Shown here: piece after piece, positions 51,125 to 59,807 of the stretch
Layout of the letters: every line of letters starts with the position of its first letter
How positions within the stretch are numbered: position 1 is the stretch's first letter
From: Chloracidobacterium sp.
Lineage (GTDB): Bacteria > Acidobacteriota > Blastocatellia > Pyrinomonadales > Pyrinomonadaceae
Assembly (NCBI GenBank): GCA_015075585.1
Contig: JABTUB010000001.1
Coordinates: 1,660,501-1,724,500, forward strand
Direction: 5' to 3'
DNA length: 64,000 nt
Program-made: the position numbers and the translations under genes
Notes under the pieces: model-generated
Told to the model about the DNA's origin: nothing
The model's input: the letters and a program-made list of their open reading frames with translations, nothing else
Database searches by the model: none

Positions 51125-52629
51125 GCGACGCCGTACCGCAACATACAGGTAAGAGCATCCTGCGCAACGTCCTTTATGGTTCGATGACGTGGTTCCTGCC
51201 GCTGTGCCTCAGCTTTGTCGCCACACCGGTGATCGTCCGATCCTTGGGCAATCGCGATTACGGCATCTATGCTCTCGTGCTGACATTTATCGGGTATTCG
51301 TTCAGCTTCAACTTCGGCCGCGCTATCACAAAGTATATTGCGGAATATCGTGTCGCGGGTGAGTCTGAAAAGATCAAGCGAGTGATCTCCGCCAGTATTT
51401 TCTTTGCGGTAACGGTCGGTGCATCCGGTGTCGTGATCGTTTGCCTGCTTGCGAACTGGCTGACAAGCGATATTTTTCAGATCGAGGCTGACGCTCAGCA
51501 GCAAACGGTAACGGCTCTTTACGTCGCTTCCGCAACGATCTTCATCGCAATGATGAACCAGTTGTTCAGCTCGATCGTACAAGGCCTGCACCGCTTTGAT
51601 CTTTATTCAAAGATCTACACCGCGAACGGTTTTTTTACTATCGGCGGCAACCTCGCGCTCGCTTTGCTCGGCTACGATCTAGTCGTCCTTCTCGGATGGA
51701 ATTTGGTCGTAAGCCTTGTCTTTTGTTTGGTTTACGCTATAACGGCAAAAGCAAATCTTCCGGAGTTCACATTGGTCCCCACACTCGACCGCGCAACGCT
51801 CATAATGGTCGCCCGCTTCAATGCGGGAATTGTCGGCTATCAGCTGCTGGCTAACGCGTTCTTACTATTTGAACGCGGCTGGATAACCAAGCGGCTCGGT
51901 ACCGAGAGCTTGACCTATTACGTAGTGCCGATGTCGTTCGGCATCTATCTCCACGCGTTCGTATCGAGTCTTGTTCTCGTACTGTTTCCACTTGCAAGCG
52001 AGTTCGGGCAAGATCGTGAGCGTCTGCTGAAACTTTACACAAAGGCAACAAAGATCATCGCGCTGATCGTCGTTTTCATCGTAATTGCTCTAAGCGTTAA
52101 CTCGAAAGGCTTTCTGCATCTTTGGATGGGCCCGGATTTTGCCGATAATTCGTCAATTCTCCTTGTGCTTCAAATGGTCGCATTCGGTGCCGCAGCGATA
52201 CAATCGGTTGCGTGGCAGATGACCGAGGGACTTGGCCGCCCTCAACTTAATCTCGCGATTTTTTCCGTGTGCTTGATCGTGGCTGTCTCGCTGATATTGA
52301 CCCTGACATCAACTTATCACAATGTGGGGATCGCAACGGCGCGGGCAGCGGGCTTTTCGTCAATGCTCATATCGATCTTTTTGATCGAAAAGCTATTCTT
52401 CAAGGAAGTGTTATGGAAATTCTGGCTTAGAATAGTGTTTGTACTCGCCATCGCGGGCACGGCGGCGGCGGCCGCAGAATATGCCGTTGCCGACAATTTA
52501 CGTCTTAGCTGGGCGGCCTTGCTGGCGTCGTGGGCTGGCGCAGGTGTCGCGTATATGGCAACGCTCTTCGTCAGCGGGTTAATCGGCAAAGAGGAGTTGG
52601 ATGTAGTCCGAAGCTTTCTAAGGCGTTAG
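51121..52629 (+). CDS. wzx: Wzx-type oligosaccharide flippase
   Basis: 502 residues of the polysaccharide transporter (MATE/MOP) fold with about 14 hydrophobic segments. It starts ILRNVLYGSMTWFLPLCLSFVATPVIVRSLGNRDYG, the typical first-helix pattern of Wzx/RfbX, and has an internal GLHRFDLYSK loop. It moves the undecaprenyl-linked repeat unit across the inner membrane. It begins on the previous gene's stop (ATGA). Sequence divergence prevents assignment to a polymer type. Confidence 0.88.
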   Translation: MSDAVPQHTGKSILRNVLYGSMTWFLPLCLSFVATPVIVRSLGNRDYGIYALVLTFIGYSFSFNFGRAITKYIAEYRVAGESEKIKRVISASIFFAVTVGASGVVIVCLLANWLTSDIFQIEADAQQQTVTALYVASATIFIAMMNQLFSSIVQGLHRFDLYSKIYTANGFFTIGGNLALALLGYDLVVLLGWNLVVSLVFCLVYAITAKANLPEFTLVPTLDRATLIMVARFNAGIVGYQLLANAFLLFERGWITKRLGTESLTYYVVPMSFGIYLHAFVSSLVLVLFPLASEFGQDRERLLKLYTKATKIIALIVVFIVIALSVNSKGFLHLWMGPDFADNSSILLVLQMVAFGAAAIQSVAWQMTEGLGRPQLNLAIFSVCLIVAVSLILTLTSTYHNVGIATARAAGFSSMLISIFLIEKLFFKEVLWKFWLRIVFVLAIAGTAAAAAEYAVADNLRLSWAALLASWAGAGVAYMATLFVSGLIGKEELDVVRSFLRR

Positions 52630-52642
52630 TTAATAAAATGTA

Positions 52643-53317
52643 ATGGAACTTGTTCAGAGAGTTGAGTTTATCAAGAGTGAAGCGAACGGCCGCAAGGTAC
52701 TGCACCTCGGCTGTACGAATCATCCGTATACGCAGGAATCCATCGATCAAGGTATGCTCCTGCACAATGCTCTCGAAGCGGCTGCGTCCGAGATCTATGG
52801 CTTTGACTACGATCAAGAGGGTATTGATACGCTTGCCGCGAACGGGAGCAAGAATCTTTACCGGGCGGATCTTGAGAAGCTTGAGGAAGTTGATCTTGAC
52901 ACGACCTTTGATGTGATCATTGCGGGTGAAATGATCGAGCACCTTTCAAATCCGGGATTGTTCCTTACCGGCATCCAACGATTTATGCACAGTGGAACAC
53001 GACTCGTCATCACTACGATAAATGCATATTGTGCGATGCGTTTTGCGACATACTTTCTGCGCGGCAAAGGCGGAACGAATGAGATGGTTCATCCTGATCA
53101 CGTCGCCTATTACTCGTATAAGACTCTAAGTTTAGTGCTTCAACGCGCAGGACTTAGGGTGGACGACTTCAAGTTCTACGATCTGGGAATAGAGCATAGG
53201 CCGTACAATCCTTGGTACTTGAATCTGATAAATGACACGGCGGTAAGATTCTCGCCGCAGGTTGCGGACGGCGTCATTGCCGTTTGCTCTTTGAACTCCG
53301 CTGTAAATGACCGATAG
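52643..53317 (+). CDS. Class I SAM-dependent methyltransferase
   Basis: 224 residues. The SAM-binding motif I is VLHLGCTNHPY near 19, with the acidic residue after GFDYDQEG near 54 and post-I block DVIIAGEMIEHLSNPG near 92. The central region lacks an obvious target-recognition domain. In this locus it may O-methylate a sugar of the repeat unit or cap the chain. It lies 13 bases after the flippase gene. Confidence 0.87.
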   Translation: MELVQRVEFIKSEANGRKVLHLGCTNHPYTQESIDQGMLLHNALEAAASEIYGFDYDQEGIDTLAANGSKNLYRADLEKLEEVDLDTTFDVIIAGEMIEHLSNPGLFLTGIQRFMHSGTRLVITTINAYCAMRFATYFLRGKGGTNEMVHPDHVAYYSYKTLSLVLQRAGLRVDDFKFYDLGIEHRPYNPWYLNLINDTAVRFSPQVADGVIAVCSLNSAVNDR

Positions 53318-53357
53318 AGTTTGCCCGTACGAGGCGATAAAACGATAATCGTTATTT

Positions 53358-54881
53358 ATGCGTTCTTTCGGAGCGACAGATCTTGATGCCGGAAAGCGGC
53401 GCGGCGGCCTAGTGATGCCGATCGTCATTATTTGGGGCATGATGCTGCTGCTCGGCGTCTGGTTCGTTTGGCTCGAGGACGGCTTCGCCGGGACACTCAG
53501 CGATTATTATTTGCTGCCTTGGGCATTGCTTTCGAGCGTTGTCGTACTTTCTCCAAGCCTGTACCTATATTTCAAAGGAAAATTCGACCCTTTCCACCCT
53601 CTTGTTTTTGCCGCATGGAGCTATATTTTCCCTGCGTTCTGTATCGGAGGAGTGATCGTTGCGTTCCATTTGGTCGATCCGTATTTCCTTGTTTTCATTG
53701 ACGATCCTCAATATAACCTTCCGCTCAGCCTCGTTTATATTTCAGTCGGTTTTATCGGTTTGACTGCCGGATACGCGGTGCCCATAGGGCGTTTTATCGC
53801 TGAGAGGCTCGAGGTTCGGCTTCCGAATTGGCAATGGCAGCCATCGCGGGTATGGGCAGCAGGCCTCCTTCTGCTTTTGGCCGGTATCGGCGTAAATCTT
53901 ATCGGATTCGTCCAAGGCCTGATCGGCTATCAGCGTGTTACGGATTATGGTACGTACGACGCGCTGATCTACTTTCTTTTGGTCCTTTTGTCCGAAGGCA
54001 GTATGCTTTTGTGGCTTGCGATATTCAGCACCCGCAGAAAAACAGGGGTTTATTATATCGTCCTCGTCGTGCTGATCCTTTTCATCCCATTCCGTGCCGC
54101 ACTGCTAGGCAGCCGAAGCGGACTTGTCCTAAGCATGTTTCCGATCGCGATGGCGTTCAAATATTCGGGACGAAAGCTCGGCTTACGAAATTCTTTTATC
54201 TTCGGAACACTGATCGTGCTAGCGGTCTGCATAGGCATCATCTACGGAACATCCTTCCGCAATATCAAGGGCAGCGAAAGCCGTGTAGAAGCGGGCGACT
54301 ACGTCGGTCAGATCGGTGCGACGATCGACTATCTGGCAACACAGGACCCGGCCATTTTGTTGCGTGATAGTGCTCAGGCGATGGCTGATCGCGTTGAAAA
54401 TTTGAGCTCCGTCGCGGTTGTTGTTTCAAACTACGAACGTTTAGCACCGTATGAGGCGAGCTACGGTCTCGAAAATAACATCATAAATGACACGCTGACA
54501 TCATTCGTGCCGCGATTCCTCTGGGCCGACAAGCCGCCGACGTCTGACGCCCGTGCGTACAGCACACTCTACTTCAATTACAGCGATAATTCTTTCGCTA
54601 TTTCGCCGTTCGCCGATCTTTTGCGAAATTTCGGGCCCATCGGGATACCGATAGGAATGTTCCTTCTCGGCATTTATTTACGGATAATTTACCGCCTTTT
54701 TGTCGAAACGCCGACGCCGTCGATGTGGAAATATGTGGCTTATGTTCCGCTGCTGACACTTGTCAGCTACGAGTCATTCTACGCGACCATCTTTCCGTCG
54801 ATCATCCGAACACTCGCGGTCATTTTGATTAGTTTCTTCTTTGTTAACCTCGTCGTAAAGTTGAGGATAAAAGCCGATTGA
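53358..54881 (+). CDS. wzy: Wzy-type O-antigen/EPS polymerase
   Basis: 507 residues with about 11-12 hydrophobic helices and a large polar loop near 330-400, the arrangement of oligosaccharide repeat-unit polymerases. It has the LGSRSGLVLS sequence near 250 and GDYVGQIGATIDYL near 313. The start ATG at 53358 has no clear ribosome site; an internal ATG at 53415 opens directly into the first helix. Wzy links repeat units in the periplasm. It ends overlapping the TTG that precedes the heptose gene. Confidence 0.82.
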   Translation: MRSFGATDLDAGKRRGGLVMPIVIIWGMMLLLGVWFVWLEDGFAGTLSDYYLLPWALLSSVVVLSPSLYLYFKGKFDPFHPLVFAAWSYIFPAFCIGGVIVAFHLVDPYFLVFIDDPQYNLPLSLVYISVGFIGLTAGYAVPIGRFIAERLEVRLPNWQWQPSRVWAAGLLLLLAGIGVNLIGFVQGLIGYQRVTDYGTYDALIYFLLVLLSEGSMLLWLAIFSTRRKTGVYYIVLVVLILFIPFRAALLGSRSGLVLSMFPIAMAFKYSGRKLGLRNSFIFGTLIVLAVCIGIIYGTSFRNIKGSESRVEAGDYVGQIGATIDYLATQDPAILLRDSAQAMADRVENLSSVAVVVSNYERLAPYEASYGLENNIINDTLTSFVPRFLWADKPPTSDARAYSTLYFNYSDNSFAISPFADLLRNFGPIGIPIGMFLLGIYLRIIYRLFVETPTPSMWKYVAYVPLLTLVSYESFYATIFPSIIRTLAVILISFFFVNLVVKLRIKAD

Positions 54882-54883
54882 TC

Positions 54884-55891
54884 ATGCGAACTGTATTCAC
54901 GAACGGCTGTTTCGACATCATCCATCCGGGGCACATCGACCTTTTGCGTCGTGCCAGGCTCCTTGGCGACCACTTGATCGTCGCAATAAATAGTGATGAG
55001 TCGATCCGCCGGACAAAAGGCGGCGGCAGGCCATTCATCGATCAAGAGTCGCGAAGGCAGATACTTCTGAGCCTTAGGTCAGTTGACGATGTTGTTGTCT
55101 TTGATGAACAGACTCCCGCACGCATTATCAAGGAAATAATGCCGGACGTACTGGTAAAAGGCGGCGATTGGGCCGAAAATGAGATCGTCGGAGCGGATAT
55201 TGTAAAAGCCAATGGCGGTGAGGTTCATTCGCTGCCGCTGCTCGAAGGATTTTCTTCAAGCAAGATCGTAGCTGCAATCCGCTCGGCAGACGATCCTGCG
55301 AATAATACTGACACTGACGGAAAATACGACGCGATCGCGGAGCATCTGGACGCGGTCGAGGCTCTGAACTCCACCATGCGGCTTCAGATCAACGAGACGG
55401 CCGGAACGCTTTTTCATACCTTTCGATCGGGCCGAAAAGTGCTGATATGCGGAAACGGCGGCAGCGCGGCAGATTCGCAGCACCTCGCCGCAGAATTTAC
55501 GGGACGTTATGAATCGGAGCGCAGAGGGCTTCCAGCGATCGCTCTCACGACCGATACTTCAGCTCTAACAGCATTGGCAAATGATTACAGCTTTGAGCGG
55601 GTCTTTTCAAGGCAGATCGAGGCCCTCGCGTGCGAAGGCGACTGCCTGATCGCGATCAGCACAAGCGGGACGTCGCCGAATATCATCGCCGCTGTGATGG
55701 CTGCCCGCTCGCTCGGCTGCACCATCATCGGGTTGACCGGTGCGAACGGCAGAAAATTGGCGGCGTTGACCGACCAGTGCATAATGGTTCCTTCCGCCCG
55801 AACTTCGCGGATACAGGAGTGCCATATTCTCATTGCACATCTTTGGTGCGAGATCATCGACGCTCTGCTCGCCGAGGAGGCCGAGGCATGA
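54884..55891 (+). CDS. Fusion of heptose-1-phosphate adenylyl/guanylyltransferase (HldE C-domain/RfaE2) and sedoheptulose-7-phosphate isomerase (GmhA)
   Basis: 335 residues from the ATG at 54884. The N-terminal half (1-135) is a cytidylyltransferase-fold domain: RTVFTNGCFDIIHPGHIDLL with the HxGH motif and GFSSSKIVAAIR, as in RfaE2/HldE. From about 150 the chain is a SIS-domain isomerase: ICGNGGSAADSQHLAAEFTGRY near 187, the AISTSGTSPN ligand loop and the ECHILIAHLWCEIID end, as in GmhA. In HldE the nucleotidyltransferase is instead fused to the kinase. The kinase is the next gene (overlap ATGA), so the pathway is complete except for GmhB phosphatase and HldD epimerase. Confidence 0.92.
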   Translation: MRTVFTNGCFDIIHPGHIDLLRRARLLGDHLIVAINSDESIRRTKGGGRPFIDQESRRQILLSLRSVDDVVVFDEQTPARIIKEIMPDVLVKGGDWAENEIVGADIVKANGGEVHSLPLLEGFSSSKIVAAIRSADDPANNTDTDGKYDAIAEHLDAVEALNSTMRLQINETAGTLFHTFRSGRKVLICGNGGSAADSQHLAAEFTGRYESERRGLPAIALTTDTSALTALANDYSFERVFSRQIEALACEGDCLIAISTSGTSPNIIAAVMAARSLGCTIIGLTGANGRKLAALTDQCIMVPSARTSRIQECHILIAHLWCEIIDALLAEEAEA

Positions 55892-56835
55892 TCGACGGCG
55901 CATCATTTTCGGGCAAGCGTGTCGCCGTCATCGGCGATGTGATACTCGACCGCTATTGGTGGGGCGACGTCAGCCGGATCTCGCCGGAGGCTCCCGTTCC
56001 GGTCGTCCGGCTGGGAACGATGTCCGACAATGCCGGCGGAGCCGCCAATGTAGCGGCAAACATTGCAGGCCTCGGTGCCGAAGCGATCCTCATCGGTGCC
56101 GTAGGCGATGACGACGCCGGTAACCTGCTTAGAGGCCTGATCAGGAGTACAACCCGCGTCGAGCCGCGGCTTTTTGAGATATCAGGGCGTCCTACAACCG
56201 TAAAAACGCGTATCGTAGCGAATCACCAGCACGTTGTGCGTGTGGACAACGAATCCACCGATCCGGTCGAAGAAATATCAGAAGATGATGTTCATGCAGC
56301 GATCCATAACGCGGACGTCATCGTAATTTCCGACTATGCTAAAGGGTTTCTCACCGGCGCCGTCTTGTCGTACATTTTCAAAGCCGCTGGTGATAGATTC
56401 GTTATTGTCGATCCGAAATCCAGTGACCTGTCACGATATTACGGTGCAAATTTGATAACGCCGAATGCAAAAGAGGCGGAAGCCGCAACGGGCATGACGG
56501 ATACGGCATCCGCAGGCGAAGCGTTAATCGCGGAAGGGAATTTTAAGGCAGCTCTTATCACAGAGGGAGAACGCGGAATGACGCTCTTTGAACAGGGAAG
56601 CGAGACGTTCCATCTCGATGCGAGCGCTCTCGAAGTATTTGATGTCACAGGAGCCGGAGACACGGTCGTTGCTACGCTTGCTGCGGCGACTGCAGCCGGC
56701 ATCCCGCTTCGGAAAGCCGCGGAACTGGCAAATATTGCCGCCGGAATAGCGGTTAGCCATGTCGGCACGACAGTCGTTTCCGAGGATATGCTCCGTGCGG
56801 CAATGGCGGCAGGCTCCGGAGTCCGTCGGCAATGA
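55888..56835 (+). CDS. D-glycero-D-manno-heptose-7-phosphate kinase (RfaE1/HldA domain, PfkB family)
   Basis: 315 residues from the ATG at 55888, which overlaps the previous stop. The ribokinase-like fold shows VAVIGDVILDRYWWGDVSRISPEAPVPVV, a signature of the HldE kinase domain, GGAANVAANIAGLGA near 46 and the anion-hole motif FDVTGAGDTVVATLA near 251 with the catalytic Asp. It phosphorylates heptose-7-phosphate at O-1. In most Gram-negatives it is fused with the transferase; here the transferase is instead fused to GmhA upstream. It ends overlapping a glycosyltransferase. Confidence 0.93.
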   Translation: MIDGASFSGKRVAVIGDVILDRYWWGDVSRISPEAPVPVVRLGTMSDNAGGAANVAANIAGLGAEAILIGAVGDDDAGNLLRGLIRSTTRVEPRLFEISGRPTTVKTRIVANHQHVVRVDNESTDPVEEISEDDVHAAIHNADVIVISDYAKGFLTGAVLSYIFKAAGDRFVIVDPKSSDLSRYYGANLITPNAKEAEAATGMTDTASAGEALIAEGNFKAALITEGERGMTLFEQGSETFHLDASALEVFDVTGAGDTVVATLAAATAAGIPLRKAAELANIAAGIAVSHVGTTVVSEDMLRAAMAAGSGVRRQ

Positions 56836-57839
56836 CCAAGGTTATATTCGTTGAGCGTAAGCCGTCGATGTTCGTCAGCATCGAGAAGGTCTTTCGCATC
56901 GTGGCCGGTGCGCTCGACCCCGAAAGATTCAATTTTGCTTTTCAGAACCTTGAGTATGACAACAGCCTTTCGGGTATAGTAAAGAACCTGTTGTTCTTTC
57001 ACGCGGAAAAGGCTGACATTTATCATCTTACGGGTGCCGCCCACTACATCGCATTGACCCTTCCAAAAGATCGGACGGTGTTGACTGTACACGATCTGTT
57101 CTTAATGAATGAGCGTAAGGGTATAAGACGATTTTTGTTAAAGAAGCTGTTTGTCGATTGGCCGATCCGCAGGGTTAAATACATAACGGCAATATCAAGG
57201 GCAACGAAGGACGAGATCGTAAAATACCTGCCAGATTGCGAATCAAAGATCCGAGTGATCGAAAACCCTTTGGATCCAAGATTCGAATCTGTCGAGAAGG
57301 AATTCAATGAGGTTTGCCCCGTAATTCTGCAGCTTGGAACGGTTGTCAATAAGAACGTTCCTAGATTGATCCGTTCGCTTAAGGGCATTAAATGCCATCT
57401 GCGAATTGTCGGTATCATTGACGAAGCGATCAGAAAGGAGTTGTCCGAGACCGATATCGAGTATTCTACTGTTGATAAGCTCAGCGACGATGAGCTGCTG
57501 GCGGCATACCACGATGCTGATATAGTTAGCTTTTGTTCAACGTATGAAGGATTCGGCCTTCCGATCATAGAGGCTCAAGCGGCTGCACGCGTGGTGGTTA
57601 CAAGTGACATCAGCCCGACGCGTGAAGTTGCCGGCGGAGGGGCCGAGCTTGTTGATCCGTTCGATGAAAAAAGCATCCGTGCGGGTTTTGAACGCGTTAT
57701 CAGCGATAAGGATCGTCGCGAAGCGCTGTTAAAACAAGGTTTTGCTAATATTGAGCGCTTCTCACCTCGTGCTGTCGCTGAAAGATATGCCGAGTTGTAC
57801 GCAGAAATAATTGAAGACGGTGTTAATGGAACACGTTAA
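56832..57839 (+). CDS. Glycosyltransferase family 4
   Basis: 335 residues. The GT-B fold shows VILQLGTVVNKNVPRLI near 165 and the E-x7-E motif STYEGFGLPIIEAQA near 237; DIVSFCSTYEG precedes it. The start overlaps the kinase stop (ATGA). Codon third positions are more A/T-rich than in the preceding heptose genes, which may mean a different origin. It may use the activated heptose made by its upstream neighbours. Confidence 0.88.
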   Translation: MTKVIFVERKPSMFVSIEKVFRIVAGALDPERFNFAFQNLEYDNSLSGIVKNLLFFHAEKADIYHLTGAAHYIALTLPKDRTVLTVHDLFLMNERKGIRRFLLKKLFVDWPIRRVKYITAISRATKDEIVKYLPDCESKIRVIENPLDPRFESVEKEFNEVCPVILQLGTVVNKNVPRLIRSLKGIKCHLRIVGIIDEAIRKELSETDIEYSTVDKLSDDELLAAYHDADIVSFCSTYEGFGLPIIEAQAAARVVVTSDISPTREVAGGGAELVDPFDEKSIRAGFERVISDKDRREALLKQGFANIERFSPRAVAERYAELYAEIIEDGVNGTR

Positions 57840-57879
57840 CAAAGAACAGTTAAGTTACACGATCTAATAATATTTTCTA

Positions 57880-58758
57880 ATGAAGGTTCTTATCATCGGT
57901 GCGGCGGGAATGCTCGGCCATAAGCTTTTCCAGCAGTTTGCGGGGCGATTTGAGGTCGCTGCAACAATTCGAGCAAACCGCTCGTCGATCGACCGATACC
58001 GTTTTTTCGACGGAGCGAAGATCTACGACGGCGTTGATGTTCGAAACTTCGACTCCGTTACCGCTGCTGTTGAAGATCTCCGTCCCGATGTCGTCGTCAA
58101 CGCTGTTGGTGTGATCAAACAGCTGCCGACAGCGAATGATGTCGTTGTAACGCTTGAGATCAACTCCGTCTTTCCGCATAAACTTGCTCAACTGGCTCGG
58201 GAAAAGGGTTTTCGGCTGATTTGCATAAGTACGGACTGTGTTTTTGACGGTAAAGCAGGCAATTACACCGAGGACGATCAGCCGAATGCAATTGATCTCT
58301 ACGGAAAGAGTAAAGCTTTGGGTGAGGTGGCCGCACCGAATTGCCTGACGCTGCGAACCTCGATCATCGGCCGCGAACTAGGCACCTCGCACAGCCTCGT
58401 CGATTGGTTTCTATCCAACCGCGGCGGCGAGGTCAAAGGCTTTACGCACGCCATCTACAGCGGCTTTCCAACGATCATCTTTGCCGATATAATTGGGGAT
58501 CTGATCGCTGAACAACCCGAACTTAGCGGCCTTTACCAAGTAGCTTCGGAGCCGATCAATAAATTCGAGCTTTTATCGCTGATCAATGATGCATATAACG
58601 CGAATGTGACGATCACTCCGTCCGACGAGTTGGTGATAGATCGCAGTCTGAACGGCGGAAAGTTTGCAGCCGCAACCGGATTTAAGCCGTTGCCTTGGCC
58701 GGAAATGATCAAGATCATGGCAGCAGACCGCACCGACTACGATAATTTTAAAAAATGA
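57880..58758 (+). CDS. RmlD-family sugar nucleotide reductase
   Basis: 292 residues of the RmlD/SDR fold: LIIGAAGMLGHKLF (NAD(P) site), VNAVGVIKQ near 73, STDCVFDG near 112, and the catalytic YGKSKALGE near 136. It overlaps capE by ATGA. In UDP-L-FucNAc clusters this position is held by CapF/WbjC, which carries an additional C-terminal cupin (about 370 residues); this protein lacks one. The RmlD-only form resembles WbvR-type reductases of UDP-L-QuiNAc pathways, so a QuiNAc- or RhaNAc-type product is inferred. Confidence 0.85.
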   Translation: MKVLIIGAAGMLGHKLFQQFAGRFEVAATIRANRSSIDRYRFFDGAKIYDGVDVRNFDSVTAAVEDLRPDVVVNAVGVIKQLPTANDVVVTLEINSVFPHKLAQLAREKGFRLICISTDCVFDGKAGNYTEDDQPNAIDLYGKSKALGEVAAPNCLTLRTSIIGRELGTSHSLVDWFLSNRGGEVKGFTHAIYSGFPTIIFADIIGDLIAEQPELSGLYQVASEPINKFELLSLINDAYNANVTITPSDELVIDRSLNGGKFAAATGFKPLPWPEMIKIMAADRTDYDNFKK

Positions 58759-59804
58759 GCTTATTAGAAGGAAAACGAATTCTTGTAACAGGCGGGACCG
58801 GCTCGCTTGGTCAAACGCTTGTTCGACGGTTGTTGACCGGCGAGATGGGAAATATCGCAAGCGTAACCGTGTTTTCACGCGATGAAGCGAAGCAGCATTA
58901 TATGCGGCTCGACTTTATGGAACGGAAGACAGCAACGGACGAAGTTATATACGAGAATTCGCGATCGAAGCTTAAATTCCGCATCGGCGATGTGCGGGAC
59001 CTTTCATCACTTATAACCGCGATGCGTGATGCCGATATCGTGTTTCACGCAGCAGCGCTGAAGCAGGTTCCGTCATGCGAGTATTTTCCGTATGAAGCAG
59101 TGATGACCAATATCGGCGGAGCAGAGAATATTGTCCGTGCGCTCCGCGAAAACCAACTGCCCGTCGAGGCCGTTGTCGGCATCTCGACCGATAAGGCATG
59201 TAAGCCGATCAACGTGATGGGAATGACAAAGGCACTTCAGGAACGCATTCTGCTTGAGGCAAATCGCGATCGCCCTGATGTTGCGATCAACTGCGTTCGA
59301 TACGGCAATGTCATCGCTTCACGCGGATCGATCGTGCCGCTGTTCGTAGAGCAGATAAAGAACCGTCAGCCGATCACGATAACTCTGCCCGAAATGACAC
59401 GGTTCCTGCTAAGTCTCGACCGCGCGGTTGATACCGTATTCGAAGCGGTAAGGAGCGGACGCCGCGGCTGCACATTCATTCCAAAAGTTCCGGCCGCAAA
59501 GATAGTTGACGTCGCCGATGCACTCATGGGCGAAACAAAGGTTGAAAAGATATTTACGGGAATACGGCCCGGCGAAAAGGTGGATGAGATCATGGTGTCG
59601 GAAGAAGAATGCTTTCGAACCATCGAGTCCGGCGGTTACTATGTGATACTGCCGGTACTGCCCGAGCTGCGTGATATCGACAAGATCACGCCGGCATTGA
59701 CGTCTGAATATTCATCGCGCAACGACAATATCTCGGTCAGCGAACTGCGCGAGCTTTTGAGCGGCGCCAGCAGTGAGATCGAACGGTTCATGTCCGGAAA
59801 TTAA
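58755..59804 (+). CDS. capE: UDP-GlcNAc 4,6-dehydratase/5-epimerase (CapE/WbjB-like)
   Basis: 349 residues. The NAD(P) site is LVTGGTGSLGQTL near 12, the catalytic Asp-Lys region reads VVGISTDKACKPINVMGMTK near 137, and in the SDR YxxxK motif Tyr is replaced by Met (MGMTK), as in the CapE/WbjB group. It inverts C5 of UDP-GlcNAc to give a UDP-2-acetamido-2,6-dideoxy-L-hex-4-ulose, the shared precursor of L-FucNAc, L-QuiNAc and L-RhaNAc. It sits between the RmlD-like reductase and the 2-epimerase, the classic three-enzyme order. Confidence 0.92.
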   Translation: MSLLEGKRILVTGGTGSLGQTLVRRLLTGEMGNIASVTVFSRDEAKQHYMRLDFMERKTATDEVIYENSRSKLKFRIGDVRDLSSLITAMRDADIVFHAAALKQVPSCEYFPYEAVMTNIGGAENIVRALRENQLPVEAVVGISTDKACKPINVMGMTKALQERILLEANRDRPDVAINCVRYGNVIASRGSIVPLFVEQIKNRQPITITLPEMTRFLLSLDRAVDTVFEAVRSGRRGCTFIPKVPAAKIVDVADALMGETKVEKIFTGIRPGEKVDEIMVSEEECFRTIESGGYYVILPVLPELRDIDKITPALTSEYSSRNDNISVSELRELLSGASSEIERFMSGN

Positions 59805-59807
59805 GTT

